From assembly GCA_905182475.1 (NCBI GenBank), contig CAJJBR010000010.1:1-48619 (forward strand): a stretch of 48,619 nucleotides of DNA. Reading direction: 5' to 3'. The stretch comes from Akkermansiaceae bacterium (GTDB taxonomy: Bacteria; Verrucomicrobiota; Verrucomicrobiia; Verrucomicrobiales; Akkermansiaceae). Position numbers and translations under genes: made by a program. Below the pieces are notes generated by a model that made no database searches, was not told where the DNA came from, and saw nothing but the letters and a program-made list of their open reading frames with translations. Every line of letters starts with the position of its first letter. Within the stretch, counting starts at the first letter, position 1. Of the stretch, positions 8,639 through 16,360 are shown in pieces.

Positions 8639-8670
8639 AGATTCGATACCGGTAGTCCCAAATCACCTTT

Positions 8671-8830
8671 CTAGGATCTGGATGTGTCGGTATTCCATCT
8701 GCCCACGGTCGCCTTCCAATCCGATGGGGCCGGTAGGTGGCAACTGAAGAGCAGTTTCCAGGATTTCACCGTTGCAGGTGCAGTGGACTTTGCGATCTTT
8801 CATTACAACGTGAAAGGAGTTGCGTTTGCT
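8671..8830 (-). pseudogene. DUF1080 (3-keto-disaccharide hydrolase family) C-terminal remnant
   Basis: On the minus strand one frame reads NSFHVVMKDRKVHCTCNGE and then PTGPIGLEGDRGQMEYRHI, ending at a TAG (8671-8673). This matches the end of DUF1080 domains: the NxFxVxMKGD strand, the GPIGLQ turn, and the final FRNIxI strand. No start or upstream half remains. Sequence between 8830 and 8970 on the same strand also looks coding (HPPRFIDPRIVEAHF) but was not recognised. Confidence 0.6.
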
Positions 8831-8973
8831 TTCCTTGCCCAGCGCTCTTCCGGGCTGGGCAGGTTTTTCAGGAGAGGTGCGAAGTGCGCTTCCACGATGC
8901 GGGGGTCGATGAAACGTGGAGGATGGGGCTTGGGAGCCTCATTGATTACTGGGAGGCTGAGCTCCGGGAGTCT

Positions 8974-9001
8974 GTCGGGACAGGAATGTTCCGACTCCTT
9001 A
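8974..9001 (-). repeat. Hairpin repeat overlapping the nucleotidyltransferase stop
   Basis: GTCGGGACA (8974-8982) pairs with TGTTCCGAC (8987-8995) around a GGAA loop with one mismatch. On the minus strand the gene's TAA is followed at once by GGAGTCGG and the hairpin. A near-identical unit follows kamA at 9529-9556. It may act as a transcription terminator and may belong to a REP-like family. Confidence 0.75.
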
Positions 9002-9514
9002 GGCTTTGATTCGGTCGATGGCTTTCTGTCCTCCATGCTTTAGGATGGTAGCGGAAAAATCTGGATCGTCGAGGGATAGCTTGTTCGAGCGGATTAGTGC
9101 GATGATGTCCGACCAATCTTTCTCTTTATCATCGCGGGAGGGTTGGTTGATCGCGTGGAGCTTTAGGGCGATTAGCGAGATCACGGATGGAGTTGCTATG
9201 GGAGTCGTGTCGGTCTTCGTAGCGAAAAGGTTTGCGAAGACGGAATCGTCCACGATCATGAGATCGACAGGTGGGAGCGGGAGTGTTGGATGGCACTCGA
9301 ACTGGAGGAAATTGGAAGACTCGGAGAAGAGCTGATAACGGAGGCTGGTGAGTTCGATTTTCCATGCCTCTGTCGAAGATTTCGGGATGAGGAGATCTAG
9401 GTCGTAGGTGGCGCGGGGATGGCCGAGTGCGGTGACGGCGTGGCCGCCTATCATCAGGGCGGGGAGTTGCTTTTCCCGGATGAGATTGGAAACGGTAGTG
9501 AGGAAACTTTGCAT
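8999..9514 (-). CDS. Nucleotidyltransferase-fold protein (AbiEii/MNT-like)
   Basis: The motif LMIGGHAVTALGHPRATYDL followed by DLLI is the GG-hAV-G-R-T-DxD signature of the nucleotidyltransferase fold, and PPVDLMIVD supplies the third acidic position. The C-terminal part (VISLIALKLHAINQ, KDWSDIIALI) is the helical region typical of AbiEii/AbiGii-like proteins. ATG at 9514 was chosen (171 residues); an upstream TTG at 9538 lies inside the hairpin that follows kamA. In toxin pairs an AbiEi antitoxin would be adjacent; none is visible. It could be a solitary housekeeping-like member or an orphan toxin. Confidence 0.75.
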   Translation of the reverse strand: MQSFLTTVSNLIREKQLPALMIGGHAVTALGHPRATYDLDLLIPKSSTEAWKIELTSLRYQLFSESSNFLQFECHPTLPLPPVDLMIVDDSVFANLFATKTDTTPIATPSVISLIALKLHAINQPSRDDKEKDWSDIIALIRSNKLSLDDPDFSATILKHGGQKAIDRIKA

Positions 9515-9528
9515 CTGGGTGGAGGGTT

Positions 9529-9556
9529 GTCGGGACAAGAATGTCCCGACTCCTTA
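9529..9556 (-). repeat. Hairpin repeat overlapping the kamA stop
   Basis: GTCGGGACA (9529-9537) and TGTCCCGAC (9542-9550) form a perfect 9-base stem with loop AGAA. The kamA stop TAA (9554-9556) abuts the unit, giving the same TAAGGAGTCGG junction as at 8974-9001. Confidence 0.8.
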
Positions 9557-10744
9557 GGTGCAGAGAGCTTTTTCCTGGAGGGCTTGCATTTCCTCTGCGG
9601 AGATCGGGGTGGGGTTCGGGTAGTCGAATATCTCGCCCTCGAAGTTGCGAAGGGTGACCTTGGAGTTGTCTGAATCGACGACGTAGTTCGGGTTGACCGG
9701 AATTTTCCCGCCACCGCCCGGGCCGTCGATGACAAATTGGGGGACGGCGTAGCCGGTGGTGTGGCCGCGCAGTTTCTCGATGATATCGACACCTTCCGCG
9801 ACGGAGGTGCGGAGGTGGGAGGAGCCGGTGATGAGATCGCACTGGTAGAGGTAGTATGGCCGCACGCGGCACATGAGAAGCTTGTGAGCCAGGGCTTTCT
9901 GGATCTCCGGGGAATCGTTCACGCCGCGCAGGAGGACTGACTGGTTCCCGAGCGGGATGCCGGCTTCGGCGAGGCGGACGAGGCCATCGCGAACTTCGGT
10001 GGTGAGTTCCTTGGGATGATTTGAGTGGATGGAAATGAAAAGCGGGTGGTGCTTCTTTAGCATTGCGCAGAGTTCCGGGGTGATCCTTTGCGGGAGGAAA
10101 ATGGGAATGCGCGATCCGATGCGGAGGAACTGGATGTGCGAGATGGCACGGAGGCGGGTGAGGATCTTGTCGAGTTTCGCGTCGGAGAAGAGGAGGGGAT
10201 CGCCACCGGAGAGCAGGACATCGCGGATTTCGGTATGTTCTTCGAGGTATTTGAAGGCTGCTTCCCAATGGGTTTCGAGCTGTTGCTCGCCGACACCTGA
10301 GACAACGCGGGAGCGGGTGCAGTAGCGGCAGTAGGAGGCGCAGCGGTCTGTGACGAGGAAAAGGACACGGTCTGGATAGCGATGGACGAGACCGGGGACG
10401 GGCATGTGGGAATCCTCGCCGCAGGGATCGGCCAATTCCTCGGGGGCGGTCCAGCCTTCCTCGATGCGAGGGATCACCTGGCGGCGTATCGGGCAGTCGG
10501 GATCGTCTTTGTCGATCAGGTTAAAGAAATGCGGGGTGATGGACATCGCGAGCTTCGTGCCGGCGAGTAGGACTCCGGCGCGTTCTTCATCGGTGAGGTT
10601 GATCCGGGATTCCAGATCGGCCAGTGAGTCGATGCGGTTGCGGAGTTGCCACTTTTGATCCGACCATGTTTCCATGGCGGAATCTGGCCAGTAGCCCGGG
10701 GCGTGAGAGGTGAAGGATGTGTTGAGTTCGCTAGTGGGGATCAT
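9554..10744 (-). CDS. kamA: KamA-family radical SAM aminomutase (lysine 2,3-aminomutase)
   Basis: The 396-residue protein carries the radical-SAM cluster motif CASYCRYC (Cys135, Cys139, Cys142), the SAM-binding GGDPLL, and the PLP-lysine motif GPGGGGKIPV near residue 335. KamA proteins interconvert L-lysine and beta-lysine using a 4Fe-4S cluster, SAM and PLP. The length is near that of clostridial KamA (about 416) and longer than EpmB (about 340). A role in EF-P modification cannot be excluded, but no efp or epmA gene is nearby. The start at 10744 is ATG. Transcription may end at the hairpin at its stop. Confidence 0.88.
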   Translation of the reverse strand: MIPTSELNTSFTSHAPGYWPDSAMETWSDQKWQLRNRIDSLADLESRINLTDEERAGVLLAGTKLAMSITPHFFNLIDKDDPDCPIRRQVIPRIEEGWTAPEELADPCGEDSHMPVPGLVHRYPDRVLFLVTDRCASYCRYCTRSRVVSGVGEQQLETHWEAAFKYLEEHTEIRDVLLSGGDPLLFSDAKLDKILTRLRAISHIQFLRIGSRIPIFLPQRITPELCAMLKKHHPLFISIHSNHPKELTTEVRDGLVRLAEAGIPLGNQSVLLRGVNDSPEIQKALAHKLLMCRVRPYYLYQCDLITGSSHLRTSVAEGVDIIEKLRGHTTGYAVPQFVIDGPGGGGKIPVNPNYVVDSDNSKVTLRNFEGEIFDYPNPTPISAEEMQALQEKALCT

Positions 10745-10811
10745 TCGCGTTGTGTTAGGAAGAATCCGTCGGGCAGGATGCTTTTGAGGTCAAGAAGCGA
10801 TTTTTTTGGAT

Positions 10812-10858
10812 GAATGAACATCGAACACAGAACGCCCAACGTTGAACCTCGAATATCT
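10812..10858. repeat. Short direct-repeat-rich tract (GAACATCGAAC type)
   Basis: The tract is made of related short units (GAACATCGAAC, CAACGTTGAAC, CTCGAA) and lies directly after the higA remnant. Similar self-repeating intergenic tracts are common in Verrucomicrobiota and Bacteroidota (from memory). Only one copy was seen here. Confidence 0.4.
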
Positions 10859-11107
10859 AACTCGAAAGGGGCTGCACCCGGGCGCGGATGGATTTCTCTT
10901 TTTTGAAAGTGATCATACGAAGGTCGTAGCGGCTTTGGAGATTGATCCAAAACTGCGGATCCATGCTGAAAAACGTGCCGAGGATAAAAGCGGTTTCGGC
11001 GGTGATCGGGCGTTTTGCTTTGATAATCTCGTTTATCGTAGTTCGAGGAGTTCCTTGAGCATCCGTCCCGGGGTGGTTTCGATGATGGATTTTTGTTCGC
11101 GGGTCAT
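10857..11107 (-). pseudogene. higA: HigA-type antitoxin, internal deletion and frame change
   Basis: ATG at 11107 starts MTREQKSIIETTPGRMLKEL, the usual N-terminus of HigA antitoxins, but the frame hits TAA after LELR. In the next frame the second half of the helix-turn-helix appears: TTINEIIKAKRPITAETA, followed by FWINLQSRYDLRM, the HigA C-terminus. The missing block corresponds to about 20 residues of the first helices of the DNA-binding domain. So a short deletion changed the frame and removed the core. It follows the higB remnant in the usual toxin-first order. Confidence 0.75.
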
Positions 11108-11119
11108 TGGTGGGTCTGG

Positions 11120-11400
11120 TTAATGGTAATCGGTGATTTCAACATCGCAGGCGTTTCCTTCATGCCAACGAAAGCAAAGCCTCCATTGACTGTTGATACG
11201 GATGCTGTGTTGGTTCCGGCGGTTTCCTTTGAGGGCTTCGAGATGCTTGCTGGGTGGGATACGTAGTGATTCCAATGTAGATGATGCATCAAGCAGGTTC
11301 AGCAATTTAAAATTGCGCGGTGAAGAAGGTCGGAGGGAAAGCGTGTTCTCCGGCCTTGCCATAGCTTTTGCGTCTCCTTGTTTCCGAAGCTTTCTATCAC
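11120..11400 (-). pseudogene. higB: HigB-type (RelE superfamily) toxin, frameshifted
   Basis: From GTG at 11400 one frame reads VIESFGNKETQKLWQGRRTR and FPSD, the canonical HigB N-terminus, and stops after about 33 codons. The C-terminal half is in another frame: LRIPPSKHLEALKGNRRNQH and SIRINSQWRLCFRWHEG, ending VEITDYH, which is typical HigB. The junction lies in the AT-rich stretch near 11310. ATG at 11362 would allow translation of 80 residues with the C-terminal half, but the N-terminal helices would be wrong. HigB is a ribosome-dependent mRNase; this copy is probably inactive. Confidence 0.78.
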
Positions 11401-11409
11401 TGGTCTAAT

Positions 11410-11426
11410 GTTCTGTTATTCAGAAC
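11410..11426. promoter_or_regulatory. Perfect palindrome upstream of higB, possible operator
   Basis: GTTCTG and CAGAAC form a 6-base inverted repeat around TTATT, about 10 bases upstream of the higB GTG. The position fits an autoregulatory operator of a toxin-antitoxin operon. This is inference from location only. Confidence 0.4.
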
Positions 11427-11449
11427 AAATATCAAGCTGCCCTGGTTTC

Positions 11450-12340
11450 TTATTTAGTGAGCCTTTGTATCAGCTGGATCAATCTCCCCGTGGATGCTGC
11501 CAGTGTAGGAGCGAAGGGGATTTTGTCGTCTTTTTCTTCCGGCAGGAGGGTGGGGCGGGTGGCGATGCGGATGGCGGGGAGGCCGGTTTCGTAGAGGGTG
11601 GAGGCGAGGTCGAAATCGTCGCCGAGGCAGGTGACTTCCGCTCCGAGAATCTTTCCGAGACCTACGAATTCCTCAACTGGCGTGGCCTCCGTGTCGCGCG
11701 AGGTGAGGATCAGTGTTTCAGCAAATGCCATGGCCTCTACGCAGATGATTCCGGCGTGCTTTTCCCCAATGAGTTCCGAAACGATAAGGGCGGTTTCCAA
11801 GACGGGTGCGTCGGGTTGGTTTACGTGGGGGAGGAAAAGGAAGTGGATGGTGCGGGACGGAGTTGCGTCCGCAAGTGCCTGGGCTGCAGCAAGTGTCGCG
11901 GCTAGGCCGGATGCATTTTTCTCCGCACCGCGGGATCCTAGTGGGGAATCGTAGGAGGTGAGTATCCAGATGGAGGAGGCGCGGTTCCTTTCCGAAGGGA
12001 CGGTGGCCTGGATGATGGGGAAATCAGTCGGGCTCTTGATGATGTTGACATCGTATCCGGTGTTTGAGGGGCCGAGAAGTCCCTGGATCATTGATGAGGT
12101 GGCGGAGAGTTTTTTGGGAGAGGCGGTGTTGCGCTCTCCGATAATCTCGACGATTTTCCTCAGATCGTCTGCAATACGCTCGCTGGAAACGGATTGGGAG
12201 AAACGCTGTTCCGCAGCGCGGGCGTCGGCTTTCTCGTTCTGGAAATACTTCACTAAGGCGATGGCGGCGGACGCGATTAGCCAGGTGGGAAGAATTACCA
12301 GAAGTATGGGAACCAGGCGTGATTTCTTAGGAGTGGACAT
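11450..12340 (-). CDS. Membrane-anchored M28-like protein lacking metal ligands
   Basis: A basic start and one membrane helix (about residues 9-30) anchor a periplasmic domain. The domain resembles M28 aminopeptidases: LTSYDSPLGSRGAEKNASGL aligns with the family's HxD...GAxDNASG block. But the zinc ligands are altered (His to Ser in TSYDS, the Asp of GADDN to Glu-Lys), and the catalytic Glu pair expected after the next strand (FLFLPH) is absent. It is therefore probably a pseudo-peptidase with a binding or structural role. It starts 5 bases after the pssA stop, so the two are likely one operon. Confidence 0.65.
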   Translation of the reverse strand: MSTPKKSRLVPILLVILPTWLIASAAIALVKYFQNEKADARAAEQRFSQSVSSERIADDLRKIVEIIGERNTASPKKLSATSSMIQGLLGPSNTGYDVNIIKSPTDFPIIQATVPSERNRASSIWILTSYDSPLGSRGAEKNASGLAATLAAAQALADATPSRTIHFLFLPHVNQPDAPVLETALIVSELIGEKHAGIICVEAMAFAETLILTSRDTEATPVEEFVGLGKILGAEVTCLGDDFDLASTLYETGLPAIRIATRPTLLPEEKDDKIPFAPTLAASTGRLIQLIQRLTK

Positions 12341-12345
12341 GATGC

Positions 12346-13227
12346 TCAGGGGGATTCTGCTTCCTTGGTGGGCGGATCATCCGTCTCATCCGAATCCGAG
12401 AAATCTTCGATTCCTTTCCTCCAGCGCTGGGAGATCCACGGCCGGACAAAGCCGTAAACAAGATACGCGCTGAACAAGACCACCGGCATGATGTAGCGGA
12501 AGTGGATTGTCGCGAAGATCACAATCAGTGCGAGGATGATGGTGGTGAGTGAGCCTTTGGTTTTCCAATCGACCGTCTTAAAGGACGGGTAGCGGACATC
12601 GCTGATCATGAGCCATGAGAGGAACAGCAGAACGGCGGCGATCACGTATTTCCACACACCGACCTCGTGGTCGTTCTCATAGAGGTCGATGATGAGGAAG
12701 GTGAGAGAGGCGATGAAACCTGCAGCCATGGGGATGGGGATCCCTCGGAAGTCCGAGGAGGCACCAGGCTTTTTCGGCAGGAAGGCGAGGCAGTTGAAAC
12801 GAGCTAAGCGCATTGCACCGCAGACAAGATAGATCAGAGCTATGCCCCAGCCGATGTTTCCGAGGGGAAAAAGAACGGCGCGTGAGAGTAGCATCGCAGG
12901 AGCCATGCCGAACGAGATAATATCCGCGAGGGAGTCGAATTCCTGGCCAAAGGGGGATTCCTGGCCACCGAGACGGGCGAGGCGGCCGTCGAGCAGGTCG
13001 AAAAGGCAGGAACCGAAGATGAGGAGGATGGCGTATTGGTAATACTCGCGGGATACTTCGTAGTATTGTTTCGCCGCGAGAACGGCATCGCCGGAAACCT
13101 TTTGCACCTCGATTTGCCCTTTCAGGATCATGAGTACGGCGAAGAATCCGCAAGCAAGATTGCAGGCGGTCATCAGGTTCGGGAGGAAATAAATCTTCGG
13201 TTCGTCCGGGTCGCGGATTCGGGACAT
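12346..13227 (-). CDS. pssA: CDP-diacylglycerol-serine O-phosphatidyltransferase
   Basis: The CDP-alcohol phosphotransferase motif DGxxARx8GxxxDxxxD is complete: DGRLARLGGQESPFGQEFDS followed by LAD. The 293-residue protein has several membrane helices (LACGFFAVLMIL, YAILLIFGSCLFDLLDG, IGWGIALIYLVCGAMRL, and more at the C-terminus), as expected for class II PssA. It makes phosphatidylserine from CDP-diacylglycerol and serine at the inner membrane. No psd gene is adjacent; instead the M28-like gene follows directly. PgsA is the main alternative, but the early position of the motif, the length and the KIYFLPNLMTACNLACGFF start favour PssA. Confidence 0.88.
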   Translation of the reverse strand: MSRIRDPDEPKIYFLPNLMTACNLACGFFAVLMILKGQIEVQKVSGDAVLAAKQYYEVSREYYQYAILLIFGSCLFDLLDGRLARLGGQESPFGQEFDSLADIISFGMAPAMLLSRAVLFPLGNIGWGIALIYLVCGAMRLARFNCLAFLPKKPGASSDFRGIPIPMAAGFIASLTFLIIDLYENDHEVGVWKYVIAAVLLFLSWLMISDVRYPSFKTVDWKTKGSLTTIILALIVIFATIHFRYIMPVVLFSAYLVYGFVRPWISQRWRKGIEDFSDSDETDDPPTKEAESP

Positions 13228-13343
13228 GGCGGAATCTGTACTGGAAAAGCGTCCAACGCCAGTTTGGAGTTTCGTGACCTGTCTCCGAAATATGGGCTGG
13301 TTTGCTTCGATTGAATTCCTAGATTTTCATAAATTTTAAATCC

Positions 13344-13634
13344 ATGAAAATCCTCTCCGGTTTGTTTCTATCAGGATTGCTAGCCATTTCGGTTTCCACT
13401 GGCCAGACATCGTCAGTCCTAAAATCCACTGGAGCCGGAGTCCAAGGCGAGCTGAAAAAATGGCATCGTGTCACGGTTTCCTTCGAGGGTTCGGAGTGTT
13501 CCGAGAAAGGCGATCCCAACCCGTTCCTCGACTATCGGTTGACCGTTACGTTTCGCTATCCCAGTTCGGGAAAGACATTCGTAGTTCCCGGATGCCTTGT
13601 TCTTGTTAGACAACCCATCTGGAAGATGTCATAA
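13344..13634 (+). pseudogene. DUF5060 N-terminal fragment of a secreted glycosidase-like protein
   Basis: A signal peptide (MKILSGLFLSGLLAISVSTG) is followed by GELKKWHRVTVSFEG and PNPFLDYRLTVTFRYPSSGK plus TFVVPG. This is the beginning of a DUF5060 domain, which normally precedes a DUF4038-type glycoside hydrolase domain in proteins of 400-600 residues. After VVPG the sequence is unrelated (CLVLVRQPIW) and ends at 13634. All catalytic parts are gone. The cut lies only 12 bases before the cbpA start. Confidence 0.75.
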
Positions 13635-13646
13635 GTGTTCTGAACA

Positions 13647-14591
13647 ATGGCTGCTGAATTCAGGGATTACTATGGAGTGCTTGGGGTCGCGAAGGATGCG
13701 ACGCAAGCGGAGGTGAAGAAAGCCTTTCGGAAGCTGGCGCGGAAATATCATCCGGATGTCGCCAAGGACAAATCCATCGCTGAGGAGAAATTCAAGGAGA
13801 TCAATGAGGCTTACGAGGTGCTCGGTGATGCGGACAAACGGAAGAAATTCGACAATCTTGGAGCGAATTGGAATCAGCAAGGCAGTCCGTCTTCTAGCGG
13901 CGGAGGATATTCCAGTGGCCCGAATGCGGGCGGCGCGGATTTCCAGTTCGATGGCACGGGCTTTAGCGACTTTTTTGAACAATACTTTTCTGGCGGCGGC
14001 GCACGCCGAGGCCCGTCCCACGGTGGTGGTTTCCCCAGAGGCGGAGCAATGCGCGGGCAGGACATCGAGGGCGATCTGATGGTAACTTTGGAAGAGGCTT
14101 TCACCGGATCCATGCGCACGATCTCCCTCCGCAAGGCAGGCCAATCAACTCCAGACGAAGTACAAGTCCGCATTCCCGCTGGTATTGGCGAGGGGCAGCG
14201 TCTCCGCGTTCCCGGTCACGGCGGGCAAGGCCATGGCGGTGGAGAGGATGGTGATCTTTACCTACGTGTGAGGATCGCCGCTCATCCTGATTTCCGCGTG
14301 AAAGGTCATGATCTGTTCCGCGATCTTGCTCTGGCTCCGTGGGAGGCTGTGCTGGGAACGACCATTTCCATAAATATCCCCGGAGGGAAATCCGTGCAGG
14401 TGAAAATTCCTGCTGGGACTGGAACCGATGACCAACTGCGGCTCAAAGGCTACGGCCTTCCGAAGAAAAACGCTCCCGGCGATCTTTACGTGGTCGTCTC
14501 CATCGAGACCCCGCCGTCCGTAAATGATGAGGAACGCGCGCTCTGGGAAAAGCTCCGCGACGTATCAAAATTCAACCCGAGGAAAAACTGA
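13647..14591 (+). CDS. cbpA: DnaJ-type co-chaperone without zinc finger (CbpA-like)
   Basis: The J domain occupies residues 6-72 with the HPD motif at 35-37 ([11 protein letters not shown]). It is followed by a Gly/Phe/Ser-rich linker (about 78-135) and the two C-terminal beta-barrel domains that hold client proteins ([46 protein letters not shown]). The CxxCxGxG zinc repeats of true DnaJ are absent, as in CbpA/DnaJ2. It stimulates the DnaK ATPase in the cytoplasm. The cbpM-like gene starts one base after its stop, so they form one operon. Confidence 0.9.
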   Translation: MAAEFRDYYGVLGVAKDATQAEVKKAFRKLARKYHPDVAKDKSIAEEKFKEINEAYEVLGDADKRKKFDNLGANWNQQGSPSSSGGGYSSGPNAGGADFQFDGTGFSDFFEQYFSGGGARRGPSHGGGFPRGGAMRGQDIEGDLMVTLEEAFTGSMRTISLRKAGQSTPDEVQVRIPAGIGEGQRLRVPGHGGQGHGGGEDGDLYLRVRIAAHPDFRVKGHDLFRDLALAPWEAVLGTTISINIPGGKSVQVKIPAGTGTDDQLRLKGYGLPKKNAPGDLYVVVSIETPPSVNDEERALWEKLRDVSKFNPRKN

Positions 14592-14592
14592 G

Positions 14593-14877
14593 ATGAATAT
14601 GATAAGCCCCGACCCCCAACACATCCATCCGCTGGAAGTTGTCATCCGCATGACAGGCTCCTCGCGGCGGAAAATTGTTTTCTATTGCCGGAAAGGCGTC
14701 GTCGCCCCGGTCGCAGACCACAGCGAGTGGCACTTCGACGAGGAGAGCGTTCTGCGGCTGCGTCACATCGAAATGCTCCGCCAGCAGCACCGCATGAACT
14801 GGGAGGCAATCCACACCATCATCGGGTTGTTGGACGAGGTGGAAACTTTGCGCGAAGAGCTGAGGTTCAGAAGATGA
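14593..14877 (+). CDS. cbpM: CbpM-like chaperone modulator (MerR-type helix domain)
   Basis: ATG at 14593 follows the cbpA TGA by one base; the longer frame upstream lies inside cbpA and is spurious. The 94-residue protein has a MerR-like start (EVVIRMTGSSRRKIVFYCRK) and then the CbpM pattern: GVVAPVADHSEWHFDEESV, LRLRHIEMLRQQHRMNWEAI and IIGLLDEVETLREEL. CbpM binds the J domain of CbpA and inhibits its co-chaperone and DNA-binding activity. The cbpA-cbpM order supports the call. Confidence 0.85.
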   Translation: MNMISPDPQHIHPLEVVIRMTGSSRRKIVFYCRKGVVAPVADHSEWHFDEESVLRLRHIEMLRQQHRMNWEAIHTIIGLLDEVETLREELRFRR

Positions 14878-14933
14878 CGCAAGGGGGAAGAGCAGACTTG
14901 GCACAATTTTCTGAATAGCGAGGAATCTCACAC

Positions 14934-15248
14934 ATGAATCAAATTCCAGCTCCAATCCCGCCCGGTCAGAAATCCATGGGTGACGATGCCGGCCTTCGTT
15001 TGCTCCTACCGGTCGGACGCTCGATGTGGGCGATAGCGGCGGGTTACTTCGGGCTACTTTCCGTGATTCCGGTTTTTTCCATTCCCGCGCTCGTTTGTGG
15101 GATCGTAGGCGTGATGGATATTAAAAAGTCCAAGCTCGGTTCTAAGCCAAAGCATGGGATGGGCCGTGCCTGGTTCGGGATCATTATGGGCGTCCTCGGA
15201 CTAGCGTTCGGAATCTTCCTGGCGATCAGCATCCTCTCGGAAGCTTAG
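14934..15248 (+). CDS. DUF4190-type small membrane protein
   Basis: The 104-residue protein has a proline-rich N-terminus and two membrane segments (about residues 32-61, MWAIAAGYFGLLSVIPVFSI, and 79-101, WFGIIMGVLGLAFGIFLAIS). Between them is the loop KSKLGSKPKHGMGRAWFGII. The GMGRAWFGIIMGVLG pattern is the hallmark of DUF4190 (related to DUF4870-like proteins). The function is unknown. It lies 56 bases after cbpM. Confidence 0.65.
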   Translation: MNQIPAPIPPGQKSMGDDAGLRLLLPVGRSMWAIAAGYFGLLSVIPVFSIPALVCGIVGVMDIKKSKLGSKPKHGMGRAWFGIIMGVLGLAFGIFLAISILSEA

Positions 15249-15260
15249 GGTTCCGCATTA

Positions 15261-15486
15261 TTACGGTTTGAGAAAATTCAGGCTGATCTCGTGGGTATAG
15301 GTCTCACCCGGTTTCAGGATGGAATCCGGGAAGGCGTTTTGGTTCGGAGAATCTGGAAACTGTGGCGGAGGGGTCGGTGAGGGTAAAGGTTTTCACAGGC
15401 ATGTCATTCGTGAGTCGGGTGACGATTTTCTCGCGGATTTCAGCGAGCGAAGGACTCGCAATCGCAAAAAATGAAAGGAGAATCAT
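15261..15486 (-). pseudogene. Secreted galactose mutarotase-like gene with large internal deletion
   Basis: ATG at 15486 starts a signal peptide (MILLSFFAIASPSLA) and then MPVKTFTLTDPSATVS, the first strand of an aldose 1-epimerase. In another frame immediately downstream the last part of the same family appears: DSPNQNAFPDSILKPGETYT followed by HEISLNFLKP and TAA. So roughly 270 central residues, including the catalytic His and Glu, have been lost and the frame has shifted at the junction. The remaining open frame stops shortly after PETG. Confidence 0.7.
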
Positions 15487-15594
15487 CCGTATGCTGGAAA
15501 GGGTGGAGAGCCTGATCGGGCGATGGAAACGCGAAGTTTCCACCAACAGACGCTCCGCACTTGCAGAGAGTGAGGAGATGGCTACATTGCACAC

Positions 15595-15885
15595 ATGCAA
15601 GCGGTGACGGACAGGTTGAGGAATTTTTTACAGTTCGTAGCAGTGAAGCTCATCGACGATCCTGCCCAGGCGCAGTTGAAAGTCGCAGAGCTGGGGCCGA
15701 AGCGCTTCCGTTTCAAGCTGGTGCTTGCCCGTGAAGACGTGGCCATGCTCATTGGCCGGAACGGATTTACCGCATCTGCGATCCGAAGTGTGCTGAAAGC
15801 TGCTGCGGAAAAGGAAGGTGTCCAAGTGACCCTCCAGATCCACTCCCACGAGGAGGAGGCGGAGTTCCTCGCCCGCGACGCTTGA
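15595..15885 (+). CDS. khpA: KH-domain RNA-binding protein (KhpA-like)
   Basis: The 96-residue protein is a single type II KH domain with the loop MLIGRNGFTASAIRSVL in place of the usual GxxG (GRNG). It starts with a helix and strand (NFLQFVAVKLIDDPAQ) typical of KhpA. KhpA binds RNA and in other bacteria partners with KhpB; no khpB is visible. Its TGA stop overlaps an AT-rich repeat (15882-15916). ATG at 15595 lies directly upstream of the domain and is the only good start. Confidence 0.75.
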   Translation: MQAVTDRLRNFLQFVAVKLIDDPAQAQLKVAELGPKRFRFKLVLAREDVAMLIGRNGFTASAIRSVLKAAAEKEGVQVTLQIHSHEEEAEFLARDA

Positions 15886-15916
15886 AACTTTAAACTCTAA
15901 ATTTCAAACCTCAAAG
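15882..15916. repeat. AT-rich repeat at the khpA stop
   Basis: The tract contains AACTTTAAACTCTAAATTTC and overlaps the khpA TGA. Related tracts lie at the ftsK stop (19010-19044) and, inverted, at the xer start (19082-19113). Confidence 0.65.
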
Positions 15917-16221
15917 ACGCAGGCGACGATCCCAGCGCGCCCTCGTTTGTTGCAGAAAATCGGTGTTGTCTCAATCGGCGGTTCTTGCGGAGATCTATAC
16001 GGACCGCGTTTACTTTTGAAAGACGGGCTGGTGCCGCCGGATCTGGTGCATGCGAGCCCGGCCTTCCATCACACGACCCGGGACATCCAGCCCCTCCGGA
16101 AAAAAGGCTTCCGATGGTCGCGGAGGGTCAGAAAGCTCGACGCTTTTTCCCAATAGCTGCGTTGCTCTTGGTGAGAAATCGTCTTCGCTCATCCGCCATC
16201 TTTCATCTGACAGACCACTAG
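15917..16221. other. Gene-free stretch
   Basis: No intact gene was found. One short frame reads VLSQSAVLAEIYTDRVYF, which looks protein-like but has no start and stops at once. It may be a remnant or part of the dispersed element that follows. Confidence 0.35.
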
Positions 16222-16360
16222 GACGCAACCCCGTTGGGGTTGTGGAATTTTTTGGTGCGGTTGTCCCGGGGTAGGTTTCACTGCGTTACGCCACTTGTCC
16301 TCCCGTAGCCTTGGCGAAGGAGGAACCCCGGGCTTAAATCCGTATCCCCTTTGGGGATGT
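16222..16360. repeat. Multi-stem structured dispersed element
   Basis: Four helices can be drawn. CAACCCC-GTT-GGGGTTG is at 16226-16242. CCCGGGGT (16265-16272) pairs with ACCCCGGG (16325-16332). Between these, TCCTCC (from 16298) faces GGAGGA. ATCCCC-TTT-GGGGAT is at 16344-16358. From memory, such GTTGGGGTTG/CCCGGGGTAG arrays occur as repeats in Planctomycetota and Verrucomicrobiota. It could be a non-coding RNA or a REP-like mobile element. Confidence 0.65.

Noticed and set aside
8684..9043. Plus-strand frame of 119 codons downstream of the DUF4062 gene
   Set aside because: The minus strand of the same DNA reads as a DUF1080 C-terminus; the plus frame has no motif.
9129..10268. Minus-strand frame of 379 codons overlapping kamA
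   Set aside because: Arg/Pro/His-rich shadow in a different frame of the kamA coding strand.
10842..11123. Plus-strand frame of 93 codons between kamA and the higB region
   Set aside because: It is antisense to the higA remnant, which has recognisable protein sequence.
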